Shown in pieces: positions 18,156 through 26,249 of a stretch of 64,000 nt of DNA (its first letter is position 1; each line of letters opens with the position of its first letter). A program made the translations under genes and the position numbers. This DNA is from Sphingomonas taxi (GTDB taxonomy: Bacteria; Pseudomonadota; Alphaproteobacteria; Sphingomonadales; Sphingomonadaceae): NCBI RefSeq assembly GCF_000764535.1, contig NZ_CP009571.1, positions 3,472,001 to 3,536,000 of the forward strand. Direction: 5' to 3'. Under the pieces are notes generated by a model. That model did not search any database. It was not told the DNA's origin and saw only the letters and a program-made list of their open reading frames with translations.

Positions 18156-18186
18156 TATATGCACCCTATAGCTACTACAGGGTCAA
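18156..18186 (-). promoter_or_regulatory. MerR-type heavy-metal operator and promoter driving the czc operon
   Basis: On the minus strand a -35 TTGACC (18181-18186) and a -10 CATATA (18156-18161) are separated by 19 bp. That stretched spacer is characteristic of promoters activated by MerR-family regulators. The spacer holds the dyad ACCCT-N11-AGGGT (18163-18183), very like known ZntR/CadR/PbrR operators. Transcription would run toward the His-rich gene and czcCBA; the merR gene lies just to the right on the other strand. The right half-site AGGG also sits about 8 nt before the ATG of the plus-strand gene at 18191. Confidence 0.85.
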
Positions 18187-18190
18187 GCGA

Positions 18191-18541
18191 ATGATGTGGT
18201 TCGTCGTGAAGTCGCTGCTCTCGGGTGTGATCGTTGCCGTCGTCTCCGAGGTGGCGCGTCGCAGCCCGGGGTTCGGCGCTCTCGTCGCTTCGTTGCCGCT
18301 CGTCTCGATCCTCGGCATGATGTGGCTGTGGCACGACACGGGTGATCCCGATCGCCTGGCAGCCCATGCGAGCGCGACCTTCTGGTATGTGCTGCCGTCG
18401 CTGCCGATGTTCCTCGTCATCCCGCTCCTGATCCGCAGCGGCGTGCCTGTCTGGTGGGCTCTGGCCGCCGGGTGCGCGGTGACGGTGCTGCTCTACACGG
18501 CGATGACGGTGTCCGCCTCGAGGCTGGGGATCGCGCTGTGA
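18191..18541 (+). CDS. DUF3147-family inner-membrane protein
   Basis: Encodes 116 residues with about four TM helices (VVKSLLSGVIVAVVSEVA, LVASLPLVSILGMMWLW, FWYVLPSLPMFLVIPLLI, WALAAGCAVTVLLYTAMTV), matching the small DUF3147 family. The function is unknown; members are often found beside metal-efflux genes. ATG at 18191 (ATGATG) begins only 7 bp after the MerR dyad, and the AGGG half-site is its only ribosome-site candidate. The stop overlaps the GTG start of merR, so the two form a coupled pair diverging from czc. Confidence 0.75.
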   Translation: MMWFVVKSLLSGVIVAVVSEVARRSPGFGALVASLPLVSILGMMWLWHDTGDPDRLAAHASATFWYVLPSLPMFLVIPLLIRSGVPVWWALAAGCAVTVLLYTAMTVSASRLGIAL

Positions 18542-18969
18542 CCCATTTGACGATCGGCAAGCTCGCCAGGGAGACCGGTACGACGGTCGAGACGATCCGT
18601 TATTACGAGCAGGTCGGGCTGATCGCCGCCCCGGCGCGGACCAACGGAAACTATCGGGCCTTCCGTCCCGCTGATCTGGAGCGGCTCCGCTTCATCCGGC
18701 GGACACGGGACCTCGGCTTCTCGCTCGATGAAGTCCGCGCATTGCTGGACATGGCGATAGAGCGGGATCGGGATTGTGGCGAAGTCGACGAACTGGCCAA
18801 ACGGCATCTGAACGCGATCGACCAAAAGATCGCGGACCTCGTCGCGTTGCGACGCGACCTCGCCAGCGTCATCGCGCGCTGCGCCGGGGGCACGGTGGCG
18901 GATTGCCAGATCCTCCAGACCTTCTTGCCACGGCTTCCCGGCAAGAGCGGGCCGGGCACGGCGAGTTGA
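18538..18969 (+). CDS. MerR-family heavy-metal regulator (ZntR/CadR/PbrR type)
   Basis: Encodes 143 residues from GTG 18538, overlapping the upstream stop as GTGA. The N-terminal winged-helix domain is typical (LTIGKLARETGTTVETIRYY, then the arginine-rich YRAFRPADLERLRFIRR). A long dimerisation helix follows. C80 (RDCGEVDEL), C115 (ARCAGG) and C123 (VADCQIL) match the three-cysteine metal site of the Zn/Cd/Pb-sensing clade; copper sensors of the CueR type have a different C-terminal two-cysteine loop. It should bind the dyad at 18163-18183 and switch on czc transcription when metal is bound. The exact metal is undecided. Confidence 0.92.
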   Translation: MTHLTIGKLARETGTTVETIRYYEQVGLIAAPARTNGNYRAFRPADLERLRFIRRTRDLGFSLDEVRALLDMAIERDRDCGEVDELAKRHLNAIDQKIADLVALRRDLASVIARCAGGTVADCQILQTFLPRLPGKSGPGTAS

Positions 18970-19019
18970 CCGTCGACTGTCCTGACATCTGTCGGAATAT
19001 CGCCCGATCTCGAAACACC

Positions 19020-20042
19020 CTAACGCTTCGCCACGCCGGTCGATTGCCGGATGATGAGCTCGTGGCGATGGCTCCGGCATAGGATCGGGGGCGTGTCCTT
19101 GAGCTGGGCGACGACCATATCGGCGGCGGCGACCGCCATGTCGAACACCGGCTGGCGGACGGTCGTGATCGCCGGCCAGGCGATGCGCGCGACTTCCGAG
19201 TCATCGAAGCCGGTGATCGACACGTCGCCCGGCACCGTCAGCCCGGCCTCCAGCGCCGCGATCAACGCGCCGACTGCCATGTCGTCGTTCTGCGCCAGGA
19301 TCGCGGTCGGCCGATCGGCGCGGGCGAGCAGCGTCGTCGCGGCGGCATGGCCGCTTTCATAGGTGTAGAAGCCCGTCGCGATCCGCTCCGGGGCGATGGT
19401 GATGCCGGCCGCGGCGAATGCCTCGGCGAAGCCCTGCATGCGCGCGTCGGCGGAGGCATGGGTGGGGTCACCGGTGATGATCGCGATGTCGCGATGGCCG
19501 AGGCCGATGACATGGGCGGCGATCTCGCGCGCGGCGGTGACGTCGTCGATCAGGTTGCTCGGTCCCGCCTCGATCAGGCGGGTGGGCGCGATCCGCGCGA
19601 AGCGGATGCTCGCCGCGGTCAGATCGGCCATGATCCGTTCGCTGTCGGAGGCCGGCGGCGCCAGCACGACGCCATCGAGCGCCGCCGAGCGGAGCAGCCC
19701 GACCACGTCCGCTTCGTGCGCCGAGATCGATGCGATCGGAATGACGACGAGCCGGTAATGTTCGTCACGCAACCGCTCGAGGACGCCCTTCTGCAGATCG
19801 ACGACGTAACTGGGCGAGGGGTTTTCGTAGACCAGGCCTATCAGGTGCGAGCGGCGCTGGACCAGCGCGCGCGCGAGCATGTTGGGATGGTAATTGACCG
19901 CCGCCGCGGCTTCCTTGACCCGGCGGATGATGTCTTCGGTCACGTGCGGCTGGCCGTTGAGCACGCGCGATACCGTCTTGATCGACACGCCGGCGTGGCG
20001 GGCGACGTCGACGATCGTCGTGCGGTGATGTCCCTTGACCAT
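19020..20042 (-). CDS. LacI-family transcriptional regulator of locus A
   Basis: Encodes 340 residues from ATG 20042. An N-terminal LacI helix-turn-helix (TTIVDVARHAGVSIKTVSRV, LNGQPHVTEDIIRRVKEAA) is followed by the hinge (NYHPNMLARAL) and a periplasmic-binding-like sugar domain with late motifs AILAQNDDMAVGAL and VSITGFDDSE. An upstream in-frame extension to 20180 is rejected because it would run through the regulatory region and the family starts near MVKGHHRTT. It is divergent from the DUF6445 gene and the TonB receptor, so it probably represses that cluster in the absence of a carbohydrate-type inducer. The motif TTGACAACGTNGGACA, found before both, is a candidate site. Confidence 0.9.
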   Translation of the reverse strand: MVKGHHRTTIVDVARHAGVSIKTVSRVLNGQPHVTEDIIRRVKEAAAAVNYHPNMLARALVQRRSHLIGLVYENPSPSYVVDLQKGVLERLRDEHYRLVVIPIASISAHEADVVGLLRSAALDGVVLAPPASDSERIMADLTAASIRFARIAPTRLIEAGPSNLIDDVTAAREIAAHVIGLGHRDIAIITGDPTHASADARMQGFAEAFAAAGITIAPERIATGFYTYESGHAAATTLLARADRPTAILAQNDDMAVGALIAALEAGLTVPGDVSITGFDDSEVARIAWPAITTVRQPVFDMAVAAADMVVAQLKDTPPILCRSHRHELIIRQSTGVAKR

Positions 20043-20110
20043 GAGGCGGTGTACGTAGCGTCGTCGCTTTGGTCCACTCTGGATGGCGCCGCTTGGAGAG
20101 CGGCATGCTG

Positions 20111-20126
20111 TTGACAACGTCGGACA
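20111..20126 (+). promoter_or_regulatory. Shared 16-nt motif TTGACAACGTCGGACA (copy 1)
   Basis: A near-identical motif occurs at 21060-21075 before the TonB receptor; the two differ only at position 11 (C versus A). It begins with a consensus -35 hexamer TTGACA and contains ACGT at its centre, fitting a promoter with an overlapping repressor site. This copy lies between lacI and the DUF6445 gene. Assignment to the adjacent LacI is inference. Confidence 0.5.
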
Positions 20127-20178
20127 AATTGTATCGAATTGTCTCTGCCGCCAACGAGCGGGACAAGGGAGAGAGACC

Positions 20179-20265
20179 ATCCACTACGTCGACTTGCAGA
20201 CGTTGCAGCGGACGCCCGGCGCGACCTGGTATGACGAAGTCGTCCGCCGCAACCCGATCGTATGA
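20179..20265 (+). CDS. Possible 28-residue leader ORF with a non-standard start
   Basis: A strong Shine-Dalgarno-like AAGGGAGAG (20166-20174) is followed by ATC at 20179 and an open frame (HYVDLQTLQRTPGATWYDE, then VVRRNPIV) to TGA at 20263-20265, which overlaps the ATG of the DUF6445 gene. No ATG or GTG exists in this frame after the ribosome site; a TTG at 20194 would give 23 residues but is about 20 nt away. It could be a leader peptide coupling translation, or the ribosome site may have no such role. Low confidence. Confidence 0.25.
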   Translation: MHYVDLQTLQRTPGATWYDEVVRRNPIV

Positions 20266-20969
20266 GGCGTGGCATGGCATTCGCCATCGCGGACGATGCG
20301 CGGCTGACCGCCTCGACGATCGGCGCAGAGCGCGAACCGCTGCTTGATGCCGCAGGGCTGCTCGCCGATCCCGCCGCGCTGGTCGATGTCGCGGCGGCGA
20401 GCCGCTTCACGCCGGCTTATGGCCCGACCGGCGGCTATCCCGGCCTGCGGGCGGCATTGCCGGACGCCTATATCCGGTCGGTCGTCGACGTGCTGGTCGG
20501 CCCGATCGCCGAGGCGTTCGGGCTGGGCGCGGTCCGTCCGAGCCGCGCACAGGGGGCGTTCTCGCTGGTGACGCTGGCGCCGACGGCCCTGGCACCACCG
20601 CAGCGGTCGCCGCACGTCGACTCGGTCGACCCGGCGCAATTCGCGATCCTCCACTATCTGTGTGACGCCGGTGCCGGTGGCACCGCCTTTTATCGCCATA
20701 AGGCGACGGGGTTCGAGCGGCTCGATGACTGCCGGCTTGCCTCCTATCGGGCGGCACGCGCGACCGAGGCCGCCCCGGACGGCTATGTCAACGACGGCGC
20801 GCCCTGGTTCGAACGCACGATGCAGGTCGGCACCGCGTTCAACCGGGTGATCGTCTATCGCAGCTGCATCCTGCATTCGGGAACGGTGCCGACGCCGGAT
20901 CGGTTGACCGCCGATCCACGCACCGGGAGGCTCACCGCCAACATCTTTTTGACTCTGGCTTCGGGCTGA
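20262..20969 (+). CDS. DUF6445-family protein, putative 2-oxoglutarate/Fe(II)-type oxygenase
   Basis: Encodes 235 residues. ATG 20262 overlaps an upstream stop; an alternative ATG at 20274 removes four residues. The order H118-x-D120 (SPHVDSVD), H205 (CILHSG) and R223 (GRLTANIFL) matches the iron-binding triad plus the basic residue of double-stranded beta-helix dioxygenases, and the overall sequence fits DUF6445. No signal peptide, so cytoplasmic. It lies between lacI and the TonB receptor and is absent from locus B. Its substrate is unknown; the oxygenase reading is from motifs only. Confidence 0.72.
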   Translation: MRRGMAFAIADDARLTASTIGAEREPLLDAAGLLADPAALVDVAAASRFTPAYGPTGGYPGLRAALPDAYIRSVVDVLVGPIAEAFGLGAVRPSRAQGAFSLVTLAPTALAPPQRSPHVDSVDPAQFAILHYLCDAGAGGTAFYRHKATGFERLDDCRLASYRAARATEAAPDGYVNDGAPWFERTMQVGTAFNRVIVYRSCILHSGTVPTPDRLTADPRTGRLTANIFLTLASG

Positions 20970-21059
20970 TCCGTCCGCGGCCGATGACGCCCAATGTTGT
21001 TTTGTCGCACATAACAAAAGCGCAACAAAACGTCGCGATTTGGTATACTTTTATTGCTA

Positions 21060-21075
21060 TTGACAACGTAGGACA
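21060..21075 (+). promoter_or_regulatory. Shared 16-nt motif TTGACAACGTAGGACA (copy 2), TonB receptor promoter region
   Basis: Second copy of the motif at 20111-20126, placed 76 bp before the receptor ATG. The 5' TTGACA could be the -35 element. The surrounding stretch (about 20998-21062) is AT-rich for this genome (ACATAACAAAAGCGCAACAA, GGTATACTTTTATTG), as expected for a promoter. It probably marks the control site for the receptor and the downstream sapC cassette. Confidence 0.5.
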
Positions 21076-21151
21076 CGACAGTAGGTCTTGGCCCCGAGGC
21101 AAGCCAGGGTCGCCGACGACAGGCGGCTGCTTGACCATAAGGGGAGGAAGC

Positions 21152-24100
21152 ATGAGGGGATTTTCGCCATTGAGGGCGCTCGTCTGCACGACATCGGTCG
21201 GCGCGATCGCATTGTGTCTCACCACGCCCGCATCGGCCCAGGTCGTCGGCGGCGGTGACGACAGCAATGCGCCCGCCACCAATGCGCAGCCGGGGTCAGA
21301 AGACGCGCCACGCGCCGCGCAGGACGGTGCCACTACCGCCACCGCGGAAGGGTCGGGCGAGGACATCGTCGTCACCGGTATCCGCGCGTCGCTCAATCGC
21401 GCGATCGACATCAAGCGCAACTCGAACGGCATCGTCGACGCGATCTCGGCCGAAGATATCGGCAAGTTCCCGGACACCAATCTCGCCGAATCCCTGCAGC
21501 GGGTCAGCGGCGTGTCGATCAACCGGGTCAACGGCGAGGGCGCCGAGGTGACCGCCCGCGGCTTCGGCGGTGGCTTCAACCTCGTGACGCTCAACGGCCG
21601 GCAGTTGCCCGCGACCAACCTGCAGGGGGTCGGCGGCGACCAGAGCGTCGACTTCGCCACCGCGACCGGCCGATCGTTCGACTTCGGCAATCTCGCGTCG
21701 GAAGGCGTCAGCACGCTCGAAGTCTACAAGACCGGGCGCGCCGCCATCCCGACCGGCGGCATCGGCGCGACGATCAACGTCATCACCCGCAAGCCGCTCG
21801 ATTCGCGGCAGTCGGGCCTGTCGGGATCGATCGGCGCCAAGGCGTCGTACGATACCAGCATCTCCAAGGACGAAGACGGCCTGGCGAAAGTCACGCCGGA
21901 AGTGTCCGGTCTTTTGAACTGGAAAAATGATAGCGATACCTTCGGTGTCGCGTTGTTCGGCAGCTACCAGAAGCGCAACTCCGCCGCCGCCAGCTCGACG
22001 TCGAACGCCTGGAACATTCGGACGATCGACAATCCCGGCGACATCTTCGGCGCCAATACGGTGATCAACAACCGCCCGCCCGCAGGCAGCCTGATCGCCT
22101 TCCCGAACGATGCGCGCTACCATTTCTCCGAATCGACCCGCGAGCGCATCAACGCTTCGGGCGTCATGCAATTCCGCCCGGTGGAAAGCCTGTTGCTGAC
22201 CGCGGACGTGCTGTGGGCGCAGAACCGCCAGAACGAGGCGCGGCAGGATCAGACGAACTGGCTCAACCGGCCGTTCGGCACCGTCACCTTCGACAACAGC
22301 CCGGTGCCGACCGCGACGGTCATCTCGCAGGCGGTGCCCGATCCCAAGGACACCGGCTACGAGCAGCAGTTCCGCGCCACCAAGGACAAGCTGGAGGAAT
22401 ATGGCCTCAACGCGGCGTGGGACGTCAGCGACAAGTTCAAGCTGGTCGCCGACATCCAGCATTCCAAGTCGCAGGCGCTGCCCGACGCGTCGAACGGCGC
22501 GAGCTCGACCCTGTTCTCGATGGGTGCGAACGTCGTCAATGGGCAGACGATCGACTGGTCGCGCGGCTTCCCGCAGGTCAGCGAGACGATAAACGACTGT
22601 AACGCACTGTCCTCCAACGCCGGACCGGGCCGCGTGATCGGCAATTGCAACGGCCAGCTCGACGCCGGCGATCTCGGCACCCAGGTCGCCCGCACCAACT
22701 CCGCGCGGCAGATCCAGACGATCAATCAGGCGCAGCTCGGCCTCGGCTGGGATCTCGGCGGCGGCAGCAAGGCCGAATTCGGTGGCAGCTACATCGATTC
22801 GAAGCTTCGTTCGACGCGGACCCAGACCACGCAGACGCTGGGCGACTGGAGCATCAGCAATCCCGGCGAGGTCGAGGCGCAGGCCGCAGGACTGATCAAG
22901 ACCTTCTGCCTCGTCTGCAAGTTCGATCACTTCAAGCCCGGCGTCACCGGCCCCGGCCTCAATGCCTTCCGCGGCAATGCGGTGGCGCTGAATAACATCT
23001 TCTCGCCGCTCTACGCCGCGCGCGGCAATCCCGTCACCGCCGGCTCGGCGAATGACGACAGGATCGAGGAGAAGATCGCCTCGGCCTACGGCCAGCTGAC
23101 CTGGAAGGGCCAGATCGCCGGTGCGGATGCGACCATGGTCGTCGGCGCACGCTACGAAGTCACCAAGGTGAGGGCGTTCTCGCTGGTCAACGGACCGTCG
23201 GCGATCATCTGGACGTCGGACAACGACTTCAACGTGCCGGGCTCGTCGGCGGCGACGCCGCTGTCCGGCCGCGGCAGCTACGACAATCTGCTGCCCGCGA
23301 TCGATTTCCAGATCTCGCCGTTCGAGAACGTCATCACCCGCGTCTCGTTCAGCAAGACGATCGCACGCCCGTCCTACGGCGACCAGTTCGTCAGCTCGAC
23401 CGCCGCTGCCGGCAGCCGCGCGACGCTGTTCGGCGGCCAGCCGAATGGCACGACGGGCAACCCGAACCTGCGCCCGCTCGTGTCGGACAATTTCGACATA
23501 TCCGCGGAATGGTACTTCAAGTCGTCGAGCTACCTGTCGGCGGGCTTCTTCGACAAACGGGTGCGCAACTTCGTCGGAACGGGCTTGTCGAACGGCAATC
23601 TGTTCGGCCTGCGCGACGCCACCACCGGAGCGGCAGGCTCGCGATCCGGCACGGCGGCCGAGGCGCTCGGCCGGCTCGGTCTCGACCGGACCGACATCAA
23701 CCTGTTCAGCTATACGGCCCGGCTGGTCCAGAACGGCGGCAACGTCGCGCAAACCGACGCCGATATCCGCGCCAACAGTTCGGGCACCTCGGTCAACGGC
23801 GGCTATTTCGACCAGCTGTCGCGCTCGGTCGACATCACGCCCGACGCCAACGATCCGCTGGCGATCTTCTCGATCGCCTCGCCGATCAACAACCGCGACG
23901 CGGAAATCTACGGTGCCGAGTTCGCCGGCCAGTATTTCTTCGGCCGGACCGGTATCGGCGTCGCGGCGTCCTACACGTTGGTGCGCGGCAATGTCGGCAT
24001 CGACGTGCTGGCGGCGCCGACCGCGGATCAATTCGCCTTGCTCGGCCTGTCCGACACGGCGAACGCCTCGCTGATCTACGACAAGAACGGTCTGTCGGCG

Positions 24101-24364
24101 CGCCTGACGTACAATTGGCGTGCCAAATACCTGTCGGAAATCGGCCGTGGCGGCACCACCGACCGCAATCCCGTCTTCTTCGCGCCGTATAGCAGCGTCG
24201 ATGTCAACGTCAGCTGGGACATCAATCAACAGATCGCCGTCTCGCTCGAAGGTATCAACCTGACCAGCGAATCGGTGCGCAGCTACGGACGCTCGGAAAA
24301 CCAGACCTTCTTCGCGCAGGAAAACAAGCCGAGACTATTGCTCGGCGCGCGCTATCGATTCTGA
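21152..24364 (+). CDS. TonB-dependent receptor of locus A (TonB-Xanth-Caul type)
   Basis: Large outer-membrane receptor of 1070 residues. ATG 21152 is preceded by GGGGAGGAAG and begins a signal peptide (cleavage near ASA-QVV). The TonB box and plug are of the Caulobacter/Xanthomonas subfamily: DIVVTGIRASLNRAID, DAISAEDIGKFPDTNLAESL, RVSGVSI, and YKTGRAAIPTGGIGATINV. The C-terminus ends in an aromatic beta strand (LLGARYRF). This subfamily is usually linked to carbohydrate uptake. It is followed by a terminator and then sapC, so the cassette has its own promoter or depends on read-through. The ligand is unknown. Confidence 0.95.
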   Translation: MRGFSPLRALVCTTSVGAIALCLTTPASAQVVGGGDDSNAPATNAQPGSEDAPRAAQDGATTATAEGSGEDIVVTGIRASLNRAIDIKRNSNGIVDAISAEDIGKFPDTNLAESLQRVSGVSINRVNGEGAEVTARGFGGGFNLVTLNGRQLPATNLQGVGGDQSVDFATATGRSFDFGNLASEGVSTLEVYKTGRAAIPTGGIGATINVITRKPLDSRQSGLSGSIGAKASYDTSISKDEDGLAKVTPEVSGLLNWKNDSDTFGVALFGSYQKRNSAAASSTSNAWNIRTIDNPGDIFGANTVINNRPPAGSLIAFPNDARYHFSESTRERINASGVMQFRPVESLLLTADVLWAQNRQNEARQDQTNWLNRPFGTVTFDNSPVPTATVISQAVPDPKDTGYEQQFRATKDKLEEYGLNAAWDVSDKFKLVADIQHSKSQALPDASNGASSTLFSMGANVVNGQTIDWSRGFPQVSETINDCNALSSNAGPGRVIGNCNGQLDAGDLGTQVARTNSARQIQTINQAQLGLGWDLGGGSKAEFGGSYIDSKLRSTRTQTTQTLGDWSISNPGEVEAQAAGLIKTFCLVCKFDHFKPGVTGPGLNAFRGNAVALNNIFSPLYAARGNPVTAGSANDDRIEEKIASAYGQLTWKGQIAGADATMVVGARYEVTKVRAFSLVNGPSAIIWTSDNDFNVPGSSAATPLSGRGSYDNLLPAIDFQISPFENVITRVSFSKTIARPSYGDQFVSSTAAAGSRATLFGGQPNGTTGNPNLRPLVSDNFDISAEWYFKSSSYLSAGFFDKRVRNFVGTGLSNGNLFGLRDATTGAAGSRSGTAAEALGRLGLDRTDINLFSYTARLVQNGGNVAQTDADIRANSSGTSVNGGYFDQLSRSVDITPDANDPLAIFSIASPINNRDAEIYGAEFAGQYFFGRTGIGVAASYTLVRGNVGIDVLAAPTADQFALLGLSDTANASLIYDKNGLSARLTYNWRAKYLSEIGRGGTTDRNPVFFAPYSSVDVNVSWDINQQIAVSLEGINLTSESVRSYGRSENQTFFAQENKPRLLLGARYRF

Positions 24365-24391
24365 ACTTATCATCGATTACGTCTCCCCTTG

Positions 24392-24421
24392 GGGTCGCTC
24401 TTCGGAGCGGCCCATTTTTTT
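24392..24421 (+). terminator. Rho-independent terminator after the TonB receptor
   Basis: GGG-T-CGCTC, a TTCG tetraloop, GAGCG-G-CCC, then A and seven T. Stem about 9 bp with one central mismatch. It starts 27 bp after the receptor stop and separates it from sapC about 75 bp further on. Confidence 0.9.
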
Positions 24422-24495
24422 GGAAGACGCTTGCTGACCCGGACGATGCACGGTACGCCATCGGCAGGGACAGGATCACGATTTTACCAAGAGAG

Positions 24496-25224
24496 ATGCT
24501 GACGGCGATGAACCGCGTGCTGCTCAACAATATCGATCATGCCGATCTGCGCGTCGCGATCCGCGCTGGCGCGGCGTTCGGCGATGGCGTCAACCAACTG
24601 CCGATCTTCCCGTCCGAATTCGAGGAGGCGCAGCGCGTCTTCCCGATCATCTTCCGCGAGGAGAACGGGGCTCTCCAGCCCTATGCGCTGCTGGGTCTCG
24701 ACCGTGACGAGAATCTGTTCCTCGCCGGCGATCGCTGGACGAGCGACTATGTCCCCGTCTTCCAACGCCGCGGGCCTTTCTCGATCGCCGTCGGCAAGAC
24801 GGCCACAAGCGGCGACGACGAACCGATGGTGCATGTCGATCTGGACGATCCGCGGGTCGGCGCGCCCGACGGCCTGCCCCTGTTCAAGGAGCATGGCGGC
24901 AACGCGCCGCTGCTCGACCATATGACCGACGTGCTGCGGACGATCTTCCAGGGTATGGAAACGACTGCGGCGATCTGCGCGGCGTGGCGCGACGCGGGAC
25001 TGTTGCGCGCGATCACGCTGCAAATCTCGCTCGACGACGATCGGACCTATGAGGTGCCCGATATCCTCACCGTCGACCGTCAGGCGCTCGCCGGTCTGTC
25101 CGGTGAAGCGCTGGAGCGTCTGCACGGTCACGGCCTGCTCGAAGGCGCGATATTCGCCGCCGCATCGCTCGGCAATGTCCAGCGGCTGATCGCGCTGAAG
25201 GCCGCGCGGCAGGCGGGCCGGTGA
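24496..25224 (+). CDS. SapC-family protein (locus A cassette, gene 1)
   Basis: Encodes 242 residues of the SapC family, biochemical role unknown. Recognisable features are the N-terminal INHADLR-like start (NIDHADLRVAI), FPIIFREENG, an ENLFLAGDRW stretch, and a C-terminal GLSGEALERLHGHGLLEGA followed by SLGNVQRLIALK. There is no signal peptide, so it is cytoplasmic. ATG 24496 has GAGAG immediately before it; ATG 24508 is an alternative with that motif 12 nt away. It overlaps the cupin-like gene (GTGA). The paralogue at 39892 shares the order and the ENLYLADGRW and GLSGSALDDLHRDG features. Confidence 0.85.
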   Translation: MLTAMNRVLLNNIDHADLRVAIRAGAAFGDGVNQLPIFPSEFEEAQRVFPIIFREENGALQPYALLGLDRDENLFLAGDRWTSDYVPVFQRRGPFSIAVGKTATSGDDEPMVHVDLDDPRVGAPDGLPLFKEHGGNAPLLDHMTDVLRTIFQGMETTAAICAAWRDAGLLRAITLQISLDDDRTYEVPDILTVDRQALAGLSGEALERLHGHGLLEGAIFAAASLGNVQRLIALKAARQAGR

Positions 25225-26249
25225 GCGCCGGCGCCATCACCGACCGGCGCGTGGCGGAGGTGGCGGCCACCGACGCCGCCCTCGATCCGGACGCCCTCGT
25301 CCGGCGCGGCGAGCCGGTGATCGTTCGCGGCCTGGTGCGCGACTGGCCGCTCGTCGCCGCCGGCCGCCAAGGCAATGCGGCGGCGGCGGACTATCTGCTG
25401 TCCTTCTACAGCGGTCGACCGGGTGTCGGCTACACCGCGCCGGCGGAAGCGGGCGGCCGCTATTTCTACGACGAGAGCCTGACGCGCCTCGATTTCGCCG
25501 CGGAGCGCGTCGACCTCGCCGCCTATCTCCGCCGCATGCTTGCCGGCACGGAGGCGGGCGCCGCATTCTACGTCGGCTCGACCGACCTCGGCCAGTTCTT
25601 TCCCGGCCTCGCAGCGGCCGGCAACGACCTGGCGCTGGACGAGGCGGCGTTCGGGCAGGCGTTGCGCAGCATCTGGATCGGCACGCGCACGATCGCCTCG
25701 GCGCATTACGACATGTCGAACAACATCGCCTGCGTCGCCGTCGGCAGGCGGCGGTTCACGCTCTTCCCTCCCGACCAGATCGCGAACCTCTATCCCGGTC
25801 CGCTCGAGCCCACGCCGGGCGGGCAGGTTGTCTCGCTGGTCGACTTTCGCGCGCCCGATCTCGATCGCTTTCCGGCCTTTGCCGAAGCGCGGCGGCATGC
25901 CCGCGTCGCCGAGCTGGAGCCGGGTGACGCGGTCGTCTACCCCGCTTTGTGGTGGCATCACGTCGAGGCGCTGTCCGACTTCAACGTCATGATCAATTAT
26001 TGGTGGAATACGGCGCCGGCTTTCATGGACTCGCCGATGACGACGATCCTGCACGCCCTGCTCAGCCTGCGCGACCGCCCTGCGCCCGAAAAGGCGGCCT
26101 GGGCGGCGATGTTCGACTATTACGTCTTTGGCGAATCCGGTCGTGCCGCCGCACATCTGCCCGCGCCGGCGCAGGGCGCGCTCGCCCCGCTCGACGCGCG
26201 TGCGGCGCGCCTGCTGCGCGCCCAATTGCTGCAACGGATCAACCGATGA
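25221..26249 (+). CDS. Cupin-like (JmjC/FIH-type) oxygenase (locus A cassette, gene 2)
   Basis: Encodes 342 residues from a GTG overlapping the sapC stop. It fits the cupin_8/JmjC-like fold: GEPVIVRGLVRDWPLV near the N-terminus, SIWIGTRTIASAHYDMSNN with the Fe ligands H162 and D164, RRFTLFPPDQIANLYPGP, and the distal histidine in PALWWHHVEALS (H246). This H-x-D...H set is that of Fe(II)/2-oxoglutarate hydroxylases such as FIH, which hydroxylate protein side chains. The target here is unknown; a protein or small molecule handled by SapC or the halogenase is a fair guess. Its stop overlaps the halogenase start (ATGA). Confidence 0.87.
   Translation: MSAGAITDRRVAEVAATDAALDPDALVRRGEPVIVRGLVRDWPLVAAGRQGNAAAADYLLSFYSGRPGVGYTAPAEAGGRYFYDESLTRLDFAAERVDLAAYLRRMLAGTEAGAAFYVGSTDLGQFFPGLAAAGNDLALDEAAFGQALRSIWIGTRTIASAHYDMSNNIACVAVGRRRFTLFPPDQIANLYPGPLEPTPGGQVVSLVDFRAPDLDRFPAFAEARRHARVAELEPGDAVVYPALWWHHVEALSDFNVMINYWWNTAPAFMDSPMTTILHALLSLRDRPAPEKAAWAAMFDYYVFGESGRAAAHLPAPAQGALAPLDARAARLLRAQLLQRINR

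Noticed and set aside
21296..24229. 977-codon minus-strand frame inside the locus A receptor
   Set aside because: Antisense shadow of a clear TonB receptor.
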